From positions 111,889 through 175,888 of the forward strand of contig CAXMMR010000024.1 in the NCBI GenBank assembly GCA_963692975.2: a stretch of 64,000 bases of DNA, written 5' to 3'. Every line of letters begins with the position of its first letter. Position 1 is the stretch's first letter. Source of the DNA: CAXMMR01 sp963692975 (lineage in GTDB: Bacteria > Pseudomonadota > Alphaproteobacteria > Acetobacterales > Acetobacteraceae). The position numbers and the translations under genes are program-made. Shown piece after piece: positions 1-8,045 of the stretch. The notes beneath the pieces were generated by a model. The model made no database searches. It was not told the origin of the DNA and saw only the letters and a list, made by a program, of their open reading frames with translations.

Positions 1-695
1 CTGCGGAGCTTGCCCGCATCCATGATCTCGTCGTGCGGGCGCAGCTGCGCGCGGCCGAGGCTCGGAGCTCCCATCATCTCCCACGAGCAGGCGCAGACCT
101 CCGAGCGCACGCTGCCAGACGTCGCGCCGTCGGGCGCGAACTTGCCCATGATGGCGGCGAGCGCGTCGGCCTGGCACTGATCGCCGACATTGCCGTTCGC
201 ATAGGCGCCGAACAGCAGCACCCGCTTGCCGCCGCCGAGCCCGGTGCGGTCGAGCGCGCGGCGCAGGAACTGGCCCTCCAGCACCTTCTTCTCGAACGCC
301 TTCATCTTCTCGGCCGAGTTGAGCAGCTCCTCGACCAGGGTGAACAGGTTCAGCCCGCGGTCGAGATAGCGGTTGAGCACCGTTTCGTTCTCGATCTCGC
401 GCGACAGCACGGCGCGGTAGCAAAGCTGGATCGCCGCCGCGCTCAGCCGGCTATGCCACATCATGTTGGCGAGCAGCGCGGTGTCGCCCTGGTAGGAGTA
501 GCGGTTCTCGCCGGTCGGCCGGCGCGGGTTGGCGAGCAGCAGCTGATACTCGTCGCTGCGCATCATCGTGCGGCGCAGGTCGTGCACCGTCTCATTGCCG
601 GTGGCATGCTCCAGCGCCGCACGGCTCTCGGGATCGCGCCCAAGCAGCACGCGGTAGAGCCACAGGACCTCGTCGGTGGTGGGGCTGCTGGTCAT
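1..695 (-). CDS. Polysaccharide pyruvyl transferase-like protein with N-terminal DUF4214-like segments (partial)
   Basis: This gene reads leftward from an ATG at 693-695 and leaves the window still open, giving 231 visible codons. The N-terminus holds two segments that resemble DUF4214 repeats, around residues 13-24 (LYRVLLGRDPES) and 92-104 (CYRAVLSREIENE). From about residue 157 a Rossmann-like strand followed by GAYANGNVGDQCQADAL resembles the start of the polysaccharide pyruvyl transferase fold, whose members add ketal pyruvate to exopolysaccharides. The neighbours at 2.2-5.4 kb are also polysaccharide-type genes, which fits. The catalytic C-terminal part lies outside the window, so the activity is an inference from the fold start and the context. 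Confidence 0.7.
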   Translation of the reverse strand, partial: MTSSPTTDEVLWLYRVLLGRDPESRAALEHATGNETVHDLRRTMMRSDEYQLLLANPRRPTGENRYSYQGDTALLANMMWHSRLSAAAIQLCYRAVLSREIENETVLNRYLDRGLNLFTLVEELLNSAEKMKAFEKKVLEGQFLRRALDRTGLGGGKRVLLFGAYANGNVGDQCQADALAAIMGKFAPDGATSGSVRSEVCACSWEMMGAPSLGRAQLRPHDEIMDAGKLR

Positions 696-808
696 GAGCG
701 CTCGATCATCATCGCGTGAAAAGCTGACCGTCGACATAACGCGAGTCAAGGACGAGCGGCCCGGCGGCGCCTCACGACGGGACCGCCCGCCTAAGACCCC
801 AGACCGGC

Positions 809-1384
809 TTACGGGGAGGTGTCGGGCTCCATCCAGTCGGGCACCACGCGGCGGAACCTCGGGTTGCCGTGGCCGCCCGCCGCCGCCGCCGCGCCGCCGT
901 CGCCGGACCCGACAGGACGTTCGGCAAAGCGCCCGTGCTGCAGCAGCCGGTCATACAGCACCAGGGCGCCGGCCACCGAGAGGTTCAGCGAAAAGCGCGT
1001 CGGGACCTGCACCACGTGGCGGCAGCGCGCGAGCAGCGCCGGCGACAGTCCGGCCCGCTCCGGGCCGAGCACATAGGCGGCGTTCAGCGGATGGCGGAAC
1101 GACGGCAGCATGGCCGCCTCGCCGGTGCGCTCGACGCCGACCAGCACGCACTCGCGCGGCAGCAGCAGCGCGTCGAGGCTGTCGAAGCGCCAGAACGGCA
1201 CGTGCGAGGGCGTGTCGGCGGTGTCGGCAAGGCGGCCGGTGCGGCTGTCCCAGCCGGCGCCGATGGTGAAGCAGAAGGCGGCGCCGAACGCGTGCGCCGT
1301 GCGCATCAGGGCGCCGACATTGGCCGGCTTGGAGACGCCCTCGACGCCGATGCCGACATAGCCGCGGGTTCTGGCCAGGGTCAT
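809..1384 (-). CDS. TrmH/SpoU-family RNA 2'-O-methyltransferase
   Basis: The 191-residue product has the three SpoU/TrmH motifs in order: an Asn-Arg motif NVGALMRTAHAF (N22), LGPERAGLS near residue 106, and SLNLSVAGALVLYDRL near residue 132. These form the knotted SAM-binding site of enzymes that methylate ribose 2'-OH in tRNA or rRNA. There is no extra substrate-binding domain; the roughly 30 C-terminal residues are Gly/Ala/Pro-rich and probably disordered. The ATG at 1382-1384 was chosen because homology starts right after it, although the frame stays open further upstream. The start lies only 24 bases from the start of a divergent gene, so the two promoters must overlap. The exact RNA target cannot be read from the sequence. 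Confidence 0.85.
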   Translation of the reverse strand: MTLARTRGYVGIGVEGVSKPANVGALMRTAHAFGAAFCFTIGAGWDSRTGRLADTADTPSHVPFWRFDSLDALLLPRECVLVGVERTGEAAMLPSFRHPLNAAYVLGPERAGLSPALLARCRHVVQVPTRFSLNLSVAGALVLYDRLLQHGRFAERPVGSGDGGAAAAAGGHGNPRFRRVVPDWMEPDTSP

Positions 1385-1408
1385 GCCGGCCAGATATGCC
1401 TGCCGCCC

Positions 1409-1945
1409 ATGCCCGAGGCAAACCATCCCGCCGCGCTGCCGGCCGAGGCCCGGCGTCCGGCCATCGTGATCTTCGGCGCCGCCGTGCGGCCGGGCGGCCA
1501 GCCCAGCAACACCCTGCGGCTGCGCGTCGAGGCAGCGCTCGGCCTCGGACGCCGGCTGCGCCGGCCGCTCTACCTGCCGAGTGGCGGCCTCGGCCTGCAC
1601 CCGCCCGCCGAGGCCGCGGTGATGGCGGCGCTGCTGCGCCAGGCCGGCGTGGCGGCCGCCGACATCCTGATCGACGACACCGCCCCCGACACCCTCGCCA
1701 GCGTCCGCAACACGGCAGCGCTGCTGCGCGCCCGAGGCCATCGCGGGCCGGTCTACGCCGCGACCAGCGCCTACCACCTGCCGCGCTGCGTATTGCTGCT
1801 CCGCCTCGCAGGCCTAGCCGCCCGGCCCTGCCCGCCGCCCCGCGTGCCCGCCGCGACCTCGCCGCTGAAACGCTGGCGCTGGCGCCTGCGCGAAGTCGCG
1901 GCCGTGCCGTGGGACGTGCTGATGCTGGCGGTCGGCGGCAGGTAG
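1409..1945 (+). CDS. YdcF-like protein (DUF218 domain)
   Basis: The 178-residue product has the DUF218/YdcF pattern: a leading beta strand followed by a small loop (IVIFGAAV), the PSGG loop (YLPSGG), the central TLASVRNTAAL helix start, and the SAYHLPRC motif. Family members are poorly characterised; some bind SAM and some act on envelope precursors. No signal peptide or membrane segment is evident, so this version looks cytoplasmic. The ATG at 1409 was chosen as the first one after the divergent methyltransferase start. Function beyond the family cannot be assigned. Confidence 0.75.
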   Translation: MPEANHPAALPAEARRPAIVIFGAAVRPGGQPSNTLRLRVEAALGLGRRLRRPLYLPSGGLGLHPPAEAAVMAALLRQAGVAAADILIDDTAPDTLASVRNTAALLRARGHRGPVYAATSAYHLPRCVLLLRLAGLAARPCPPPRVPAATSPLKRWRWRLREVAAVPWDVLMLAVGGR

Positions 1946-1957
1946 GTAGGCAGGTAA

Positions 1958-2186
1958 GCCAGGGCTCTGCCCTGGATGGGCCCCATCGCACACATGCGAT
2001 GGGAACCCGCCGCTGGGGCCGTGAGGCCCCAAACCCCATCCCGGGGCCTCTAGACGGGCGCTTTCTTGCTTGGCGTAGCCATTCAAATCATCAGCCCACC
2101 AACGCCGACCTCGGGCTGAGGCATGACTGACAAATGGATTTTAAAGGCTCCGCCTTTAATGGGGTCCAGGGGCAAAGCCCCTGGCC
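1958..2186 (+). repeat. Composite G/C-hairpin intergenic repeat, copy 1
   Basis: The full element has two modules. Module B carries CCAGGGC/GCCCTGG and GGGGCC/GGCCCC hairpins (here about 1958-2040). Module A carries TTTTAAAGGC/GCCTTTAA and CCAGGGGC/GCCCCTGG hairpins (2134-2186). Between them is a core that recurs in other copies (here around 2060-2095, with GGCGTAGCCATTCAA). This fills the gap after the YdcF-like gene. It also contains an extra inverted pair around CATCGCA/TGCGATG. Confidence 0.85.
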
Positions 2187-2196
2187 TTCCGTCTCG

Positions 2197-2829
2197 CTAC
2201 TCCAACCCGAACCAAGGAAACTTCGCCTCATACGGCGAGGCGAGCGGCGTCGTCATCGCCTTGCGGTCCGGCGAGCGCAGCAGCCCGGCGAGGAAGCTGT
2301 CCGGGGTCACCGCGCCGCGTTCGAGCGCGGCCAGGTAGTAGGTCTCGCTCAGCGCGTCGACCGGGCGGTCGAGCACGTAGCGAAAGCCCGCGTCCACGAA
2401 CCGGCGGTCGCCCATCAGTGCGCGATGCCGCGCCAGCTCCAGGCAATCGAGCCGCTCGAGGAGCGCCTGCTCGCTCCAGCGCGGTCCGGCCGACAGCAGC
2501 GCCTCGACGCTGAGCCGGGTCGGCGTCGCGCGCGGCGGCACCTCGAGAACGGCCTCAGCCAGGATCGTCTGGTCCGGATCGATCAGGCGGAGGCTGTGCA
2601 TGCCGGCCTCGACGCTGGCGGGCAGGCGGGCGGCAAAGCCGTAATGGCCGTGGCCGATGCCGGCCGCCAGCACGTCGGCGCGGAACTGGCGCGCCTCCGC
2701 CCGGCCGACCAGCGCCTCGTCCAGCACCACCCCCACCTGGCAGGGCAGGCGCGGATGCGGCCCGACCGCCCAGCCGTTGACGCAGCCCTCCGCCGTCATC
2801 CCGTCGATCCGCGCGCTCGCCGCCTGCAT
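2197..2829 (-). CDS. DUF4214-like protein of the polysaccharide region
   Basis: The 210-residue product has an N-terminal half of beta character (INGWAVGP-like pattern: GCVNGWAVGPHPRLPCQVGVVLDEALVG) of the kind attached to glycosyltransferases. The C-terminal part, about residues 130-195, resembles DUF4214 (RRFVDAGFRYVLDRPVD, then a GAVTPDSFLAGLL helix). No catalytic motif was recognised. It is transcribed away from the 2.9 kb gene, with about 80 bases between their starts. A role in exopolysaccharide or surface-glycan assembly is inferred from context alone. Confidence 0.6.
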   Translation of the reverse strand: MQAASARIDGMTAEGCVNGWAVGPHPRLPCQVGVVLDEALVGRAEARQFRADVLAAGIGHGHYGFAARLPASVEAGMHSLRLIDPDQTILAEAVLEVPPRATPTRLSVEALLSAGPRWSEQALLERLDCLELARHRALMGDRRFVDAGFRYVLDRPVDALSETYYLAALERGAVTPDSFLAGLLRSPDRKAMTTPLASPYEAKFPWFGLE

Positions 2830-2912
2830 CGTCTCTCCGTCACCGGCTTGCCGCAGCCGCTGCTTGCTGCGGTGTCGCCGCGCATCCTATAGGTGCCGGG
2901 ACCGGATTGGAC

Positions 2913-4229
2913 ATGACCGTGGCCGCCATGCGCCCCACCGTGCTGGTCAGCACGCCGACCACCCGGCTCGACTTCGCCGCCTGCGTGCTGCCGATGGCGC
3001 AGCACCGGCCGTTCCAGGCGCTGTTCGGCTACGAGGGCCAGCTCGCGGCGATGGCCGCCGGCCTGGCTGCGGCCGGCGTCGACTGCGCGCTGCTGCCGGC
3101 GCCCGAGATCTTCGGCCATCCGGCAGCGCGCGCCGCCATCCGGGCGCGGCTCGGCGCCGACAACCCGTTGGTGCACCTGCGCTTCGGCGCCACCCGCTCG
3201 GCGCGGCTGCTCAAGGGTGCGACCAACCTGTTCGTCGCCGGCGACGACGCGGCGCTGCCGCCGATCGACCTCGGTTGGCACCCGTTCGGCGGCGGCGACC
3301 GGCTGCCGCCGCTGATGGCCGGCGTGCTGAGCTACGGCCCGCTGCACCGGCCGCTGCTGGACCTGGCCGGCGCCGTCCTGCCGACCACGACCCTGCCCGA
3401 GGCCGCGGCAAGCGCCGACCTTGACCTGGCGGCGCGGCCGGGACGAACCGTCATGGCCGGGCTGCAGGTTCAATCACTGGCCGAGTTCACCCGCGCCGCC
3501 TGGTCGCGCGGGGGCGAGGCCGGTCGCGCGGCGAGCGGCGCGCCAGCCGAGCGGCATGCCGCGGGCGAGCCGCTGCGATCGACCGACCTGCATGCCGCGT
3601 TGACGGGCGCCGCCCCGCGCCGGCTGATCGCGCTGCCGTGGAACCTGGCCCATCCGGGCGGCATCGTCGCCGACCTCACCGTCAAGCTCGCACGCCGCCG
3701 CGAGCAGGATGCTGGGCTGTTGCTGCTGCCGTTCAACATCGGCAGCGAGGCGCTCGACGCGGTGCCGCGGCTGGCCGACCACGTGCGGGCGGCGACCGAC
3801 GCCCCGGAGGCGGCGCTGCGGGCAATCTTTGTCGGCCGGCTGCGCAGGCCGGGCGGCGCGCACGCGCTGAGCCGGATCACGCCGACGGCCTGGGTGGACG
3901 GCAGCGACCCCGAAGCCGGCTGGACCCTGCGCCGGCTGGAGCGGCTCGGCATCGCCGGCATCCTGGTCGCCGGCGGGCTGCAGCCGCTGCTGCCGCCGCC
4001 CGGCGCGCGCGCCGCCTTCCATGCCGACGCCTCGATGCAGACCGAGCTGCACACGCCGTTCGGCCGGCAGCTGCAACGCGCCGCCACCGTCAGCGCCCGC
4101 AGGCTCGGCGCGCTGCTCAACCTCGGCCGCGGGCTCGAGGCCAGGCCGCCGCCGCCGCCGGCCACCCCGGCCGCGCTCGGCTCGGCGATGCGGCCGCTCG
4201 CCCGCCAGCTGCTGCCGGAGCTCGCGTGA
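2913..4229 (+). CDS. Uncharacterised protein, possibly glycan-related
   Basis: The 438-residue product is not recognised. It begins with a Rossmann-like strand (PTVLVSTPTTRLDF) and is rich in Ala, Arg, Gly and Pro, with a Pro-rich stretch near the C-terminus (ARPPPPPATP). A WNLAHPGG segment and a following VADLTVKLAR helix are the most distinctive parts. It ends 10 bases before the GT4 glycosyltransferase gene, so the two are probably cotranscribed and functionally linked. An alternative TTG start lies at 2907 and another ATG at 2928, just before the first conserved-looking strand. Confidence 0.6.
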   Translation: MTVAAMRPTVLVSTPTTRLDFAACVLPMAQHRPFQALFGYEGQLAAMAAGLAAAGVDCALLPAPEIFGHPAARAAIRARLGADNPLVHLRFGATRSARLLKGATNLFVAGDDAALPPIDLGWHPFGGGDRLPPLMAGVLSYGPLHRPLLDLAGAVLPTTTLPEAAASADLDLAARPGRTVMAGLQVQSLAEFTRAAWSRGGEAGRAASGAPAERHAAGEPLRSTDLHAALTGAAPRRLIALPWNLAHPGGIVADLTVKLARRREQDAGLLLLPFNIGSEALDAVPRLADHVRAATDAPEAALRAIFVGRLRRPGGAHALSRITPTAWVDGSDPEAGWTLRRLERLGIAGILVAGGLQPLLPPPGARAAFHADASMQTELHTPFGRQLQRAATVSARRLGALLNLGRGLEARPPPPPATPAALGSAMRPLARQLLPELA

Positions 4230-4239
4230 GGAGCCAGGC

Positions 4240-5418
4240 ATGAGCGGCGACTGGACGCCGTCCCTGGATGCGGTCGCCCGGCGCCTTGCCGCGGAGCCCC
4301 GGCTCGAGCTCTGGTTCGACGTCTCGCCGCTGTTCGACGAGCAGTGGACCGGCATTCCGGTGGTCGCCGCCGCCCTGGCCCGCCTGCTGCTGATCCACCT
4401 GCCGCAAACCCGGTTCTTCTTCGAGACCACCGAGATCAAGCCCGACTTCGTGCGCGACGCCCTGGTGCGCGACAGCGGCGTCCTGCTGCCCGCCGCCTTC
4501 CAGGACGGCCGCGCCAATCTCGGCCCGGTGCAGCTCGACCCGGCACGGCTTGCAATCGGGCTCAACCCCTCGGTCAAGCGGGTGCGCGGCGTGTTCGACG
4601 TCGAGTGCAACCTGATCCACGACCTCTCGACGCTGATCACGCCGCAATACCATCTCGGCGCCAACATCGACCACCACATGCAGGTCATGCAGGCCGACCT
4701 CGCGTCGAACGACGTGACGTTCTGCGTCTCGGCGGCGGTGCGCGACGACCTGGTCGGCTACCTGGCGCTCGACCCGGCCGACGTCGTCGTCGCCCATAAC
4801 GGCGTGAGCTGGCCCGAGCGCTTTGCCCAGCAGCTCTGGAACGAGGTCGGCGAGGCGACGGTCGAGCCCTACCTGCTGATGCTCGGCACCCGCGAGCCGC
4901 GCAAGAACGTGGCCCGGCTGCTCGAATGCGTCGAGCGCAGCCCGTCCCTGCTGGAGCATTGCCGGCTGGTGATCGCCGGCAAGCTCGGCTGGCTGCAATC
5001 CGCCGAGCCGCATCCGGTGCTCGCCGCAGCCATCGCCGAGCGGCGCATCGTCTTCCCCGGCTACGTCGGCGAATACGAGAAATACCGGCTGCTGGCCGGC
5101 GCGCGGGCCACGGTCTACCCGTCCTTCTTCGAAGGATTCGGCCTGCCGGTGCTGGAAAGCCTGTCGCTCGGCACGCCCTGCGTCGCCTCGTTCAGCTCCA
5201 GCCTGCCGGAAGCCGGCGGCCCAGCCTGCGTCTATTTCGATCCGTACTCGATCTCCGACCTGCACCGCGCCCTGCGCGTGGTGCTGGACGAGGACGAGGC
5301 CGCCCAAGCCGCCCGCCGCCAGGCCTGCCGCAACCAGGCCGCCGCCTTTACCTGGGACCGCATGCTCGCCACGATCCTGGAACGTCTGGGCGCGCTGTCA
5401 TTCGCGCGTCTGCCATAG
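4240..5418 (+). CDS. GT4-family glycosyltransferase
   Basis: The 392-residue product is a GT-B fold retaining glycosyltransferase. The acceptor half is N-terminal. The donor half starts near residue 205 with LMLGTREPRKNVARLLE. The nucleotide-sugar site has the typical FFEGFGLPVLESLSLGTP motif near residue 297, with the two Glu residues of the EX7E pattern. Such enzymes move a sugar from NDP-sugar to a growing glycan on the cytoplasmic side. GAGGAG at 4228-4233 is a good ribosome binding site for the ATG at 4240. The sugar specificity is unknown; the context suggests exopolysaccharide or LPS. Confidence 0.85.
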   Translation: MSGDWTPSLDAVARRLAAEPRLELWFDVSPLFDEQWTGIPVVAAALARLLLIHLPQTRFFFETTEIKPDFVRDALVRDSGVLLPAAFQDGRANLGPVQLDPARLAIGLNPSVKRVRGVFDVECNLIHDLSTLITPQYHLGANIDHHMQVMQADLASNDVTFCVSAAVRDDLVGYLALDPADVVVAHNGVSWPERFAQQLWNEVGEATVEPYLLMLGTREPRKNVARLLECVERSPSLLEHCRLVIAGKLGWLQSAEPHPVLAAAIAERRIVFPGYVGEYEKYRLLAGARATVYPSFFEGFGLPVLESLSLGTPCVASFSSSLPEAGGPACVYFDPYSISDLHRALRVVLDEDEAAQAARRQACRNQAAAFTWDRMLATILERLGALSFARLP

Positions 5419-5434
5419 GGCAAGGTTAGGGAAA

Positions 5435-5576
5435 GGCCAGGAGCTCTGCTCCTGGACCTCGCTGGGGCCTGAGGCCCCAGACCCCTGATCAGTTGGCGTT
5501 TGGCAGTTCAGCACGCATAAAGAATGGATTTTAAAGGCTCCGCCTTTAATGGGGTCCAGGGGCAAAGCCCCTGGCC
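5435..5576 (+). repeat. Composite G/C-hairpin intergenic repeat, copy 2
   Basis: Short copy: module B (5435-5493) is followed after about 30 bases by module A (5524-5576); most of the core is missing. It starts 17 bases after the glycosyltransferase stop codon and ends just before the cytochrome b561 ribosome binding site, filling the intergenic space. Confidence 0.85.
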
Positions 5577-5624
5577 TTCCGCTTCGCTTGCCCTGAAGAT
5601 GCCGTGATCGAAGGAGCCCTCATC

Positions 5625-6233
5625 ATGGACGCAGAGACGATGGTCCTGGCCTCGCGGCCGGCCTATACGGCGACGGCGATGTGGTTCCACTGGATTACCG
5701 CCGCATTGATGGCGGCGATCCTGCCGATCGCCTGGGTGATGACCAACATGGGTGACGGCAACGCGTGGAGCGGGCTGCTCTACACGGTGCACAAGTCGCT
5801 TGGCCTGACCATCGTCGCCATCGTGGTGCTGCGCCTGGCCTGGCGCGCAAGCCACCCGGCGCCGCCGCTGGCGGGTCGCGCGGGCGTGGCGGTGGCGCTG
5901 CTCGCCAAGACCAACCACTGGCTGCTCTATGCGATACTGCTGGTGATGCCGATCAGCGGTTACCTGCTCAGCGCCACCGGCAAGCATCCGATCAGCTATT
6001 TCGGTCTGTTCGACGTGCCGATGCTCGGCCCGGCGCCGGCGCTCCACCAGGTGGCGACCAGCGTGCACCTGATCGGCCAGTGGTTCGTCTACGGCCTGGT
6101 CGCGCTGCATCTGCTGGGCACGAGCTACCATGTGGTGGTGGCGCGTGATGGCACCTTGCAACGCATGCTGCCGGAGCAGACCGGCGGCTCGGTGGGGATG
6201 CCTCGCTCGCCAACGTCGTCGGTCGGGCGCTAG
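5625..6233 (+). CDS. Cytochrome b561 family protein
   Basis: The 202-residue product has four hydrophobic segments and the His ligands expected of a di-heme b561: WFHW near residue 22, HKSLG near residue 52, and HQ, HLIGQW and HLLGTSYH in the C-terminal half. It would shuttle electrons across the inner membrane, probably between quinol and a periplasmic acceptor; CybB of E. coli is a superoxide:quinone oxidoreductase of this family. AAGGAG at 5611-5616 supports the ATG at 5625 over the upstream GTG at 5604. The gene stands alone and converges with cspA. Confidence 0.88.
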   Translation: MDAETMVLASRPAYTATAMWFHWITAALMAAILPIAWVMTNMGDGNAWSGLLYTVHKSLGLTIVAIVVLRLAWRASHPAPPLAGRAGVAVALLAKTNHWLLYAILLVMPISGYLLSATGKHPISYFGLFDVPMLGPAPALHQVATSVHLIGQWFVYGLVALHLLGTSYHVVVARDGTLQRMLPEQTGGSVGMPRSPTSSVGR

Positions 6234-6327
6234 TGCAGGCTTGCAATGGGGAAGGGGGTCGGCGCAACGCGCCACGTCTAGGCAGGCTGGTCTGGCCAAC
6301 ACGATTGCGTGTGCCGGGACCGCCTGA

Positions 6328-6356
6328 CCCTCGCCGCCGATTGTGGACGGCGAGGG
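6328..6356. terminator. Hairpin between cytochrome b561 and cspA
   Basis: A 9-bp perfect stem CCCTCGCCG/CGGCGAGGG closes an 11-base loop between two convergent genes, just after the cspA stop codon. No U-tract follows on either strand, so termination is likely but not certain. Confidence 0.5.
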
Positions 6357-6364
6357 AGGCTGGA

Positions 6365-6568
6365 TCAGACGAGCTTGAGGTTCGCCGCCGCCTGCTTGCC
6401 GCGCTCGGCAACCACGTCGTAGCTGACCTTCTGATCGTCATTGAGGCTGGTCAGGCCGGCCGCCTGAACGGCAGTGATGTGAACGAACACGTCCTTGCTG
6501 CCGTCAGAGGGCTGGATGAAGCCGAAGCCCTTCTCCGAATTGAACCATTTTACCGTTCCGGTGGCCAT
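6365..6568 (-). CDS. cspA: CspA-family cold shock protein
   Basis: The 67-residue product is a single cold-shock domain with RNP1 (KGFGFI) and RNP2 (VFVHI), preceded by the typical GTVKWFN start. It binds single-stranded RNA and DNA and melts RNA secondary structure. The length is normal for the family. The gene is monocistronic. The symbol is generic because several csp paralogues are usual in these bacteria. Confidence 0.95.
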   Translation of the reverse strand: MATGTVKWFNSEKGFGFIQPSDGSKDVFVHITAVQAAGLTSLNDDQKVSYDVVAERGKQAAANLKLV

Positions 6569-6696
6569 TTAGAAATACTCTCATGTGTTAGAGCGGCGCA
6601 CCGTATAGGAGATTTGCCCCGACCGCCAGCCGTAAGCGCAGTCGTTGCGTACTCTTGCGGCAGCCGCCCGAAACGGTTTCCGCGGCGACGGTCAGC

Positions 6697-7839
6697 CTAC
6701 TCGACGATGATCCGCGGCGCCGAGCTCGCCAGCTCGCGCAGCCGACCCTCGGTCTTCTCCCACACCCGGGCCGCCAGCGCCGCATAGGCCCGGCCCGCCA
6801 CGCCCTCGGGTTCGGCGAGCGCCACCGGCGTTCCCTCGTCCGAGTGGGTGCGGATGCTGAGCAGCAGCGGCACCTCGCCGAGGAACTCGACGCCGTGGCG
6901 GCGGGCCTCCTCGCGTGCCCCGCCATGGCCGAAGATGTCCGTCCGCTCGCCGCAATGCGGGCAGGCGAAGAAGCTCATGTTCTCGACCAGGCCGAGCACC
7001 GGCACCCGCGTCTTCTCGAACATCGCGATCCCCCGCCGCGCATCCAGCAGCGCGATGTCCTGCGGCGTCGAGACGATGACGGCGCCGGTGAGCGACAGGC
7101 GTTGCGACAGGGTGAGCTGGGCATCGCCGGTGCCGGGCGGCATGTCGATCACCAGGATGTCGAGCACGCCCCACTCCACCTGCCCGAGCATCTGCTCCAG
7201 CGCGCTCATCACCATCGGCCCGCGCCAGATCATCGCCGTCTGCTCGTCGACCAGGAAGCCGATCGACATCGCCTGCAGCCCCCAGGCGGTGATCGGCACC
7301 ATCTGCTTGCCGCGCATCTCGGGCTTGGCGGTCACGCCCAGCATGCGCGGCAGGCTCGGGCCGTAGATGTCGGCGTCCAGCAGGCCCACGCGCAGGCCCT
7401 GGCGAGCCAGACAGACCGCAAGGTTGACGGCGGTGGTCGACTTGCCGACGCCGCCCTTGCCGGAGGCCACGGCGACGATGGCGCGCACGCCCGGCACCAG
7501 CTGCGGCCGCGCCGAGGGCGCCGGCCCCGGTGCAGGTGATGGTGAGGCAGGGGCAGGGCGGTGGGCGGTGAGCACTGCGGTGACGTTCAACACCCCGGGC
7601 AACGCCGAGAGGGCGGCGACGGCCTGCAGGCGAGCCTGCTCCATGGCGCCGGCAGTGCTGCGCTCGGCCCTGAGCGCCAGGTGCACCAGCCCGTCCTTGA
7701 CCTGCACCGCGTCGATCAGGCCGGCCGACCCCAGGTTGCCGCCGCCCGGGGCGGGCACCCGGCCGAGGGCCGCGCGCAGCGTCGCCTCGCTGAGCGGAAC
7801 CGCCTGGTTGGATGCCGCTTGGATAGGCGATTGGCTCAT
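6697..7839 (-). CDS. apbC: ApbC/Mrp-family iron-sulfur cluster carrier ATPase
   Basis: The 380-residue product has an N-terminal MIP18/DUF59-like domain (residues 15-95), a Pro/Ala linker and a P-loop ATPase domain with the deviant Walker A GKGGVGKST near residues 127-135. It has the conserved LDADIYGPSLPRMLG stretch, a Walker B-like ILVIDMPPGTGD, and a CPHCGE motif that supplies the CxxC ligands of the bridging cluster. It carries and delivers Fe-S clusters to apo-proteins in the cytoplasm. The gene is divergent from hflK. Confidence 0.93.
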   Translation of the reverse strand: MSQSPIQAASNQAVPLSEATLRAALGRVPAPGGGNLGSAGLIDAVQVKDGLVHLALRAERSTAGAMEQARLQAVAALSALPGVLNVTAVLTAHRPAPASPSPAPGPAPSARPQLVPGVRAIVAVASGKGGVGKSTTAVNLAVCLARQGLRVGLLDADIYGPSLPRMLGVTAKPEMRGKQMVPITAWGLQAMSIGFLVDEQTAMIWRGPMVMSALEQMLGQVEWGVLDILVIDMPPGTGDAQLTLSQRLSLTGAVIVSTPQDIALLDARRGIAMFEKTRVPVLGLVENMSFFACPHCGERTDIFGHGGAREEARRHGVEFLGEVPLLLSIRTHSDEGTPVALAEPEGVAGRAYAALAARVWEKTEGRLRELASSAPRIIVE

Positions 7840-8045
7840 CGGCTTGCTAAGCTCCGGCGGCGGACCATTATGCCCTCTGCCCGATCGGCATATGGCAGCG
7901 TGTCGACGCTTCAGCCAGGGCCGGCCAGGGCCAATCAGGCCGGCTTCGCGCCCACATCCGGCCCACGGAGTTTACCCCAGCCGATGCGACCCCGAGTTGC
8001 GAGCGTGAGCGGCCTCGATGCGCGGCCTCCTTTGAGCAGCCCGCT

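Noticed and set aside
33..719. A 228-codon plus-strand frame at the left edge
   Set aside because: The minus strand in the same place encodes a protein with DUF4214-like and pyruvyltransferase-like motifs; the plus-strand product is His/Arg/Ala-biased and lacks any motif.
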